A stretch of 11,097 nt of DNA, taken from NCBI GenBank assembly GCA_036402175.1, contig DASWTK010000161.1, positions 1 through 11,097 on the forward strand, given 5' to 3'. The position numbers were made by a program, and so were the translations under genes. The DNA comes from DASPKM01 sp036402175 (lineage in GTDB: Bacteria; Bacteroidota; Bacteroidia; Chitinophagales; Chitinophagaceae). The notes below the pieces were generated by a model, which saw only the letters and a list, made by a program, of their open reading frames with translations, was not told the origin of the DNA and made no database searches. Positions 6,444 through 11,097 of this stretch are shown here, in pieces. How positions within the stretch are numbered: position 1 is the stretch's first letter; each line of letters opens with the position of its first letter.

Positions 6444-6959
6444 ATGAAAGGAATTGTCATTTACAGGGGAAGGTACGGTTCTACGGGTCAATACGCTGAC
6501 TGGCTTGGGAAAGACCTTCATATTCCGGTAATGGAAGCCGATGAAATAAGTGTAGAGAAGCTGGACCTTTACGATTATATCATTGTCGGCGGTTCGGTTT
6601 ATATCGGCAAACTGCTTGTCCGTGACTGGATCCGGAAGTATGAAACTTTTCTCCGATCAAAAGCGGTGTACTTTTTTATTGTTTGCGCAACCCCTGCCGA
6701 AGAAAAGGAAAAGATAGATGAGATCATTAAGAACAATTTGCCGGAGTCGTTGCGCACCGGAGATAATGTGTTTCTGCTGCCAGGCAGGATGATCAAAAAG
6801 AACCTATCAAAGTTTGACCTGTTCACCCTTAGGATGGGTGCGTTCCTCGAAAAAAATAAGGTTACGCGCAAGCAGATGTTGCTGGATTTTGATTCTGTGA
6901 AGCGTTCAAACCTTGAGCCTTTGGTGAAAGCAGTGCGGGTAGGTTGTGTGGCATACTGA
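6444..6959 (+). CDS. flavodoxin-domain protein, HemG-like, 171 aa
   Basis: A flavodoxin fold of the type related to menaquinone-dependent protoporphyrinogen oxidase HemG. The first strand GIVIYRGRYGSTGQYADWL (3-21) carries the FMN-phosphate loop, with G12-S-T-G15. YDYIIVGGSVYIGKL (about 44-58) is the second flavin-contacting segment. VYFFIVC is the central strand, and a GRM...LSKFDLFTLRMG segment near residue 115-130 matches the later part of HemG-like proteins. A role in heme synthesis or general flavin redox chemistry is possible; the sequence alone does not decide. Placement between two universal stress protein genes suggests redox stress rather than a heme operon, since no other heme gene is nearby. 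It is likely co-transcribed with the preceding UspA gene (17-base gap). Confidence 0.82.
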   Translation: MKGIVIYRGRYGSTGQYADWLGKDLHIPVMEADEISVEKLDLYDYIIVGGSVYIGKLLVRDWIRKYETFLRSKAVYFFIVCATPAEEKEKIDEIIKNNLPESLRTGDNVFLLPGRMIKKNLSKFDLFTLRMGAFLEKNKVTRKQMLLDFDSVKRSNLEPLVKAVRVGCVAY

Positions 6960-6968
6960 TTTGCGGGC

Positions 6969-7042
6969 CTGCCGGTATGTGTAGCCTGCTGACAATAATC
7001 ACCCGTGGTAATGCGCTGAGTCATTATATCCTCCACCGGCAG
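6969..7042. repeat. nested long-range inverted repeat between the flavodoxin-like and second UspA genes
   Basis: CTGCCGGT (6969-6976) and ACCGGCAG (7035-7042) are perfect 8-base inverted copies. Nested inside, ATAATCAC (6995-7002) pairs with GTCATTAT (7020-7027) with one mismatch. Together they can fold the 115-base gap into one large hairpin. No T-run follows closely. It may be an mRNA processing or stability element, or an attenuator before the second UspA gene. Confidence 0.4.
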
Positions 7043-7074
7043 TATGTAGTTTTATTCCTGTAAAAATTGTTTAT

Positions 7075-7896
7075 ATGAAAAAAGTACTGGTTGTATTCGA
7101 AGGCACACACTTTTCCTCAGGAGCCTTTAACTATGCAATGCACCTGAATAGCCTGCAGCCCATATTGCTTACAGGCGTTTTCCTTCCACAGGTTGATTAT
7201 GCCAATTTATGGAGCTATGGAAGCGGGGGAAGCGGGCCGATGTTCGTTCCGCTCATGGAAAGCGTAGATTCGGCAATCATTCAAAAGAACATTGAAACAT
7301 TCAGTAATCTTTGCATGACCAACAACATTGATTTCAGGGTGCACAAAGACGTTATGGATTTCGCGCTGCCCGAACTGAAGAGGGAAACCCGCTTTGCCGA
7401 TCTTTTGATAGTGGGAAGTGAAACGTTTTATGCAAATCTTGGCTCGTATGAGCAGAATGAATACCTGAAAGACGCGATCAGCCAGGCCGAATGCCCGATC
7501 ATTGTGGTTCCCGAGAAGTCAGATATCCCCGGAAGCATTGTAATAGCTTATGATGGCAGTAAATCATCTGTGCATGCGATAAAGCAGTTTGCTTACCTGT
7601 TTCCCGAACTGGCTAAATTGCCTGCCTTACTGGTGTATGTTTCAAGAGAACACGATGATTTTCCGGATTCAGGTAATATTAAGGAACTTGCTACACGCCA
7701 TTATCCCGACCTGACCTTTTTAAAACTGGAGATGGATCCCAAGAAGAATTTCAGCACATGGCTGGGCGAACAGGAAGGCGCGATGCTGGTTGCGGGAGCT
7801 TATGGACGTTCCGGTTTCTCACAATTGTTTAAGTCCAGTTTTGTATCGAATGTAATTGATGAACACAAATTGCCTGTATTTATAGCGCATACTTAA
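7075..7896 (+). CDS. tandem universal stress protein (two UspA domains), 273 aa
   Basis: This is the second tandem UspA protein of the locus. Domain one covers about residues 1-147 (MKKVLVVFEGTHFSSGAFNY to AECPIIVVPE). Domain two covers about 152-273 (PGSIVIAYDGSKSSVHAIKQ to LPVFIAHT). In domain two the ATP-binding motif is partly kept: G241-AY-G244, nine residues, then S254-S255 in place of the usual Gly-Ser. A glycine-rich loop (YGSGGSGPM, 48-56) replaces part of domain one. It shares layout and several motifs with the protein at 5584-6426 but is clearly diverged, so this is an old duplication. ATG 7075 lies directly before the first beta-strand. The upstream 115 bases can form a large hairpin, which may separate its expression from the preceding genes. 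A promoter for the following genes overlaps its stop codon. Confidence 0.9.
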   Translation: MKKVLVVFEGTHFSSGAFNYAMHLNSLQPILLTGVFLPQVDYANLWSYGSGGSGPMFVPLMESVDSAIIQKNIETFSNLCMTNNIDFRVHKDVMDFALPELKRETRFADLLIVGSETFYANLGSYEQNEYLKDAISQAECPIIVVPEKSDIPGSIVIAYDGSKSSVHAIKQFAYLFPELAKLPALLVYVSREHDDFPDSGNIKELATRHYPDLTFLKLEMDPKKNFSTWLGEQEGAMLVAGAYGRSGFSQLFKSSFVSNVIDEHKLPVFIAHT

Positions 7897-7901
7897 TTTT
7901 G
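7870..7901 (+). promoter_or_regulatory. full Bacteroidota-type promoter for the YtxH/holin-like genes
   Basis: TTG (7870-7872), a 21-base spacer and TAATTTTG (7894-7901) match the Bacteroidota TTG / TAnnTTTG layout. The -7 box overlaps the stop codon of the second UspA gene. Transcription should start near 7908, about 23 bases before ATG 7931. This is the best promoter match in the window. Confidence 0.52.
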
Positions 7902-7930
7902 GAAGGGTTATTAAAATAAAAACCACGTAT

Positions 7931-8140
7931 ATGAACAAGACAACTTCGGTTATTGTTGCACTTGCTGCCGGCGCGGCCGCAGGTTTTATAGCAGGCTTGT
8001 TGCTGGCCCCTGAAAAAGGTGAGGATACAAGGAAGAAAATTACGGATGCAGGAAAAAAGTTCACTTCTAAGGTAACAGACAAAGTTTCTGAAGTGATGGG
8101 CACCTACAAAAAGGAATTCGCAAACGGCGAAGAAAGCTGA
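7931..8140 (+). CDS. YtxH-domain small membrane protein, 69 aa
   Basis: The N-terminal half is a glycine/alanine-rich membrane helix (about residues 7-26) ending in LLLAPEKGEDTRKKI, the signature of YtxH-like proteins. The rest is a charged, Lys-rich amphipathic helix (about 35-65). One membrane pass with a cytoplasmic tail is likely. The family is associated with general stress and envelope functions, and its biochemical role is unknown. Only three bases separate its stop from the start of the holin-like gene, so the two are surely co-transcribed. A good promoter lies at 7870-7901. Confidence 0.87.
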   Translation: MNKTTSVIVALAAGAAAGFIAGLLLAPEKGEDTRKKITDAGKKFTSKVTDKVSEVMGTYKKEFANGEES

Positions 8141-8143
8141 GTT

Positions 8144-8551
8144 ATGGGTATTTTCAATACGATAGGATCCACCCTGAACGACCTTCGGAACAGCGCGATG
8201 GAGTTTATAGAAACACAGATTGCGCTGGCAAAAGTTCAGGCAGCGGAGAAGGTTTCTACCCTGGTATCCACCATAGCGGCTTTCCTCATTCTTTCCGTAT
8301 TTCTGCTGTTCTTTCTATTGTTTGGAAGCATTGCTGCAGCCTACTGGATGGCAAGCATAACAGGAAGTAATGCTCTTGGCTTCCTGATTGTCGGAGGATT
8401 TTATTTACTGGTTGGAGTAATCATTTTTCTGGGCAGAGAAAGGTTATTGAGAAGACCAATGCTGAATGCAATCATTCGCCAGTTATTCAAGGAAAGAACA
8501 GCAGAGGGGAAAGAAGAACACAAAGAAAAAAATGAAAGCCAGGCTAACTGA
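8144..8551 (+). CDS. holin-like/DUF1469-type membrane protein, 135 aa
   Basis: The product has an N-terminal amphipathic helix (residues 8-38), a long hydrophobic segment (about 40-70), a short GS-containing turn (SITGSN), a second membrane helix (about 77-97) and a charged Lys/Glu-rich tail (115-135). This is the layout of the phage-holin-like 3_6 / DUF1469 proteins, which are chromosomal genes in many bacteria and are not evidence of a prophage. No phage genes occur nearby. It follows the YtxH gene by three bases; this pair is frequent in Bacteroidota (from memory). It probably forms a small inner-membrane assembly with the YtxH protein, but no reaction is known. Confidence 0.78.
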   Translation: MGIFNTIGSTLNDLRNSAMEFIETQIALAKVQAAEKVSTLVSTIAAFLILSVFLLFFLLFGSIAAAYWMASITGSNALGFLIVGGFYLLVGVIIFLGRERLLRRPMLNAIIRQLFKERTAEGKEEHKEKNESQAN

Positions 8552-8583
8552 ATTTTAGTATACAATTCTGAAATTTCCTGATC

Positions 8584-9423
8584 ATGAACCGCAAGGCATT
8601 GAGTGAGGATATTAATCAGCGGTTTGTTGCAATCAACAGGTCGGCCAAAAAGATGGTTGCCCATTTTGATAAGGATATGCTGTTGGATTTCAGGATTACA
8701 GTTCAGAAATTAAGGTCATTTCTAAACCTCATATGCGTTGAGACGGTAAATGGCGCAGATACGCTGAAAATAAGGAGGAGGTTAAAATCGTTTTATGGTT
8801 ATGCGGGTATAATCAGGAATATTCAGATTCAACTGCATCATATCAATAAAATTATCCCCGATAATTCTTTCACCGGACTTGACCCTTACATAGGCGCTTT
8901 ACAAAGGGATATGGAAGGCTGGAAACATGAAGCCATTGCAATGCTTACCGACCATGATGATTTTGATGAGGAAAAGAACATCATCTCCAAATCGATTCCC
9001 GCGCAACTGACAAAATTGAGCATCAGGAAGTTTATCATCCGGAATGCGGATCAGGCTAACGAATTGCTGATCCTTCGCAACGTTGATGAAAATAATCTTC
9101 ATCAGTTGCGGAAAATCACGAAGGATATTTTTTACAACTGGCCATACATTGAAGAGGAAGCGACGAATTTATTGCCTCCCGGAATAAATTCTTATGAACG
9201 GATCTCTGCGCTAACCAGCATTCTGAATATGTATGGCGAAGAATGCGCGGCATTGGACTTGTTGTTACCTTCTTATACCGCAGCTGTTCAGGATGAGGCT
9301 GCTAAAAAACTCCTGCACGACCTCCGTTTGAAATTACAGGGAAATAAAGAAGACCTGAGAATAGAATTCTACGATAACCTGTTAAAGTTCAGGTCGGCCG
9401 CGATTAGCCCGGGCCATATATAA
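8584..9423 (+). CDS. divergent CHAD-domain protein, 279 aa
   Basis: The helical architecture fits a CHAD domain, which binds inorganic polyphosphate through conserved His, Arg and Lys residues. First half: LLDFRITVQKLRSFLNLI (33-50) aligns with the usual HDLRVxxRRLR signature, and RRLKSFYGYAGIIRNIQIQL (65-84) with the segment that normally ends in GxxRD. Second half: NLHQLRKITKDIFYNWPYI (171-189) keeps H173, R176 and K177, and LTSILNMYGEECAALDLL (210-227) matches the later helix pair. The His of the first signature is lost (LLDF) and the RD motif is RN (R79-N), so polyphosphate affinity may be reduced. It is cytoplasmic, with no signal or membrane segment. It follows the holin-like gene by 32 bases and precedes the Balon-type gene by 125. 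Subfamily assignment rests on motif reading only. Confidence 0.72.
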   Translation: MNRKALSEDINQRFVAINRSAKKMVAHFDKDMLLDFRITVQKLRSFLNLICVETVNGADTLKIRRRLKSFYGYAGIIRNIQIQLHHINKIIPDNSFTGLDPYIGALQRDMEGWKHEAIAMLTDHDDFDEEKNIISKSIPAQLTKLSIRKFIIRNADQANELLILRNVDENNLHQLRKITKDIFYNWPYIEEEATNLLPPGINSYERISALTSILNMYGEECAALDLLLPSYTAAVQDEAAKKLLHDLRLKLQGNKEDLRIEFYDNLLKFRSAAISPGHI

Positions 9424-9522
9424 AGGCTTAACAAACTGCCTCTTACGCTGCTTTCGGCTTTCAACTGATCCTTATCAAAACGCAGACTGATAACCATCAT
9501 CGGTTTCGGTATCCTGTGAGCA

Positions 9523-9530
9523 TACATTTG
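9523..9530 (+). promoter_or_regulatory. -7 promoter box (TACATTTG) for the Balon-type gene
   Basis: TACATTTG is an exact TAnnTTTG match ending 18 bases before ATG 9549. The -33 side is poor (TTTCGG near 9504). It would let the hibernation factor and PEP synthase genes be transcribed independently, and it argues against the GTG at 9516 as the start. Confidence 0.4.
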
Positions 9531-9548
9531 ATATTCAAACCATTTTAT

Positions 9549-10622
9549 ATGCTGCCATCAATCCTGCAGGAAAGATCGATTGTTCCTGAATCCAGGCGCG
9601 TACTTCCTGATATAACCATCATTTTACCGTTCGAGCCAAAGATCTCACCAAAGGGAGAGATCGATAAAAGGATTGAACATATGGAATTCAGGGTGGCCTC
9701 GGAGTTAAGCAGAAATTTTTCCAGGGAGGAGGCCTTTCCGATGCTCTCGCGGTTACGAAAGATCATCAATACGCTGAATTATTCCACTTACAAAAAGAGC
9801 GTCGCTATTTTTCTTTCACCGGTTGCGGAGAAAGTGTGTTACATGAATATTGATGTGAATGAACAGATCATTGTAGGCGAGCCTTTCAATATGCTTCAAT
9901 TGATAAAGGATAAAAAGGAAACTCAGAATTGCATGCTGCTGGTATTGAGTGCCGGAATGATGAAAATCTTTGAAGCCAACGCCATCAGGTTAAACAGGGT
10001 AATGCTTAAAATATCTGAAAATGCTGAAACTTACAAAAACGATATCCCCGGCAGGGTAGCAAATTTCTCGGATCCTTCAGAAAGAAAGGAAGTGATGCTT
10101 GACAAATTCCTGCATCATGCAGATCAGGCATTGCACACAATGCTCAATTCCATTCCGCTTCCCGTATTTGTTATGGCAACCGATAAAACAGCAGGTCACT
10201 TCAGGAAGATCACATCCAACTCAAAGCATATTGTAGATTATATCCATGGAAATTTTGATGACGCTACAGAATATGTTCTCCTGGAAGCGCTCAGGCCACA
10301 GATAGCGGTTTGGGAAAAGGTCAAGCAATCGCATTTGCTGAACCGTATCGATACTGCAATGAGTGCAGGGCGGCTGTCAACCGGAATACGGGCTGTAAGA
10401 AAAGATGCAGCTGCCAATAAAGGCCAGCTATTGGTGGTTGAAAAAAATTACACTTATCCGGTCAGGGTTATGCCGGGAAACGGTGAAACATTGCCATACT
10501 TCATCACAGATGCGATTGATACCATCATCGCCAATGTACTGGAAAGCGGTGGTGATGTTGAATTGGTTGATGAAGGCGTACTCGAACACTATAAGAGAAT
10601 AGCATTGGTGAAATACTATTAA
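9549..10622 (+). CDS. Balon / baeRF-type ribosome hibernation factor, 357 aa
   Basis: The protein matches the bacterial archaeo-eukaryotic release factor 1-like family (baeRF), to which Balon of Psychrobacter belongs. Balon binds the ribosomal A site with EF-Tu and protects idle ribosomes in cold or stationary phase; that is family knowledge. Seen here: DITIILPFEPK (21-31), SVAIFLSPVAEKVCYM (84-99) with the strand QIIVGEPFNMLQLI (106-119), MLLVLSAGMMKIFEA (129-143), PVFVMATDKTAGHFRKIT (205-222), and the C-terminal LESGGDVELVDEG (331-343) ending ALVKYY. No GGQ peptide-release motif is present, as expected for a non-release-factor member. A GTG at 9516 would add 11 residues; ATG 9549 is preferred because a -7 box lies between them. 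The stop is 10 bases before the PEP synthase start, so the two are likely one transcript. Confidence 0.82.
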   Translation: MLPSILQERSIVPESRRVLPDITIILPFEPKISPKGEIDKRIEHMEFRVASELSRNFSREEAFPMLSRLRKIINTLNYSTYKKSVAIFLSPVAEKVCYMNIDVNEQIIVGEPFNMLQLIKDKKETQNCMLLVLSAGMMKIFEANAIRLNRVMLKISENAETYKNDIPGRVANFSDPSERKEVMLDKFLHHADQALHTMLNSIPLPVFVMATDKTAGHFRKITSNSKHIVDYIHGNFDDATEYVLLEALRPQIAVWEKVKQSHLLNRIDTAMSAGRLSTGIRAVRKDAAANKGQLLVVEKNYTYPVRVMPGNGETLPYFITDAIDTIIANVLESGGDVELVDEGVLEHYKRIALVKYY

Positions 10623-10632
10623 AAAATGTAAG

Positions 10633-11097
10633 ATGCAACCATACATAAAGAAATTCCGGGATACAGGAATAAAGGATGTGGCCATGGTGGGAGGCAAGAA
10701 CGCATCGCTCGGTGAAATGATCTCGCGGTTATCAGCCAGCGGAATTAAGGTTCCCGACGGTTTTGCAACTACAGCGGATGCGTTCTGGCTTTTTCTTGAT
10801 CACAATAAACTGCGTCAGCCGCTCATAGATCTTATCAGCAGGATTGATAAAAAAGATTACGCGAACCTTTCTGATATCGGCGCCGCTGCCAGGCAGCTGA
10901 TCCTGGATGCTGAAATTCCTGCCGGGCTCTCGGATCAGATTATAAAAGGATACCGTGAACTGAGCGGATATGAAGATGCGGAAGTGGCAGTACGCAGCAG
11001 CGCTACGGCAGAGGATCTGCCCAATGCAAGTTTTGCAGGCCAGCATGAGTCGTATCTCAACATCAAAGGCGGGCAGGCGCTTTTAAAAGCGGTGAGA
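10633..11097 (+). CDS. ppsA: phosphoenolpyruvate synthase, N-terminal 155 codons (cut by window edge)
   Basis: The enzyme converts pyruvate, ATP and water to PEP, AMP and phosphate, the entry step of gluconeogenesis from pyruvate. Only the start of the ATP-grasp-like PPDK_N domain is present. VGGKNASLGEMI (19-30), VPDGFATTADAFW (41-53), and AVRSSATAEDLPNASFAGQ (117-135) followed by HESYLNI are hallmark nucleotide-binding segments. The reading frame is open to the last base, so the remaining part (swivelling phosphohistidine domain and PEP-binding barrel) lies outside. Rifampicin phosphotransferase shares this N-terminal type and cannot be fully excluded, but the RSSATAEDLP context and dormancy neighbourhood favour PEP synthase. 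It starts at ATG 10633, 10 bases after the Balon-type gene, implying shared expression. Confidence 0.87.
   Translation, partial: MQPYIKKFRDTGIKDVAMVGGKNASLGEMISRLSASGIKVPDGFATTADAFWLFLDHNKLRQPLIDLISRIDKKDYANLSDIGAAARQLILDAEIPAGLSDQIIKGYRELSGYEDAEVAVRSSATAEDLPNASFAGQHESYLNIKGGQALLKAVR

Noticed and set aside
8144..8551. Prophage holin or lysis cassette
   Set aside because: The holin-like family is a common chromosomal membrane family, and no endolysin, tail, integrase or other phage gene is present.
1..11097. CRISPR arrays, insertion sequences, tRNA or rRNA genes
   Set aside because: No regularly spaced direct repeats, transposase motifs, terminal inverted repeats with target duplications, tRNA cloverleaf or rRNA sequence were seen on either strand by reading.

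Overview
The window looks like chromosomal DNA from a Bacteroidota bacterium, probably of the Chitinophagales/Sphingobacteriales type. The evidence is of three kinds. First, TAnnTTTG-type -7 boxes sit close upstream of several starts (7894-7901 with a TTG 21 bases upstream; 9523-9530; 5411-5404 on the minus strand; 1566-1573), while clear Shine-Dalgarno sequences are scarce. Second, a receiver domain is fused to a Crp-type regulator. Third, the gene families are ones common in this phylum: a Pro/Glu-rich small protein, a short GT35-like glucan phosphorylase, a YtxH plus holin-like pair, and tandem universal stress proteins. No taxon below phylum can be fixed from the sequence alone.

Layout. 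Positions 117-1511 (+) hold a small Pro/Glu-rich protein, a tyrosine-rich lipoprotein and a short ribosome hibernation factor (HPF/RaiA). Positions 1512-1802 hold no protein gene, but contain a perfect -7 box, several hairpins and a strong intrinsic terminator, which together suggest a small RNA of about 200 nt. An alpha-glucan phosphorylase-like gene runs leftward at 1803-3449. A divergent control region follows, then a receiver-Crp fusion regulator at 3711-4751 (+). A DUF892 ferritin-like gene lies at 4856-5383 (-). From 5584 to the right edge everything reads rightward: tandem UspA protein, flavodoxin-like protein, second tandem UspA protein, YtxH protein, holin-like membrane protein, CHAD-like protein, a Balon/baeRF-type ribosome hibernation factor, and the first 155 codons of phosphoenolpyruvate synthase (cut by the window edge).

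How the genes fit together. This reads as an energy-limitation and dormancy island. Two unrelated ribosome-hibernation proteins (HPF and the Balon-type protein) would protect idle ribosomes. The universal stress proteins and ferritin-like protein belong to general stress. Glucan phosphorylase-like protein and PEP synthase would connect carbon reserves with gluconeogenesis. The YtxH, holin-like and lipoprotein products act at the envelope. The receiver-Crp protein is the obvious local regulator.

The most unusual feature is that several products lack signature residues of their families. The receiver has Asn where the phosphoacceptor Asp should be. The phosphorylase has Ser where the PLP-binding Lys should be. 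The DUF892 protein lacks several ferritin-type Glu residues. The CHAD protein lacks its first signature His and the Asp of the RD motif. Whether these are subfamily traits or local changes needs alignments that could not be run here.
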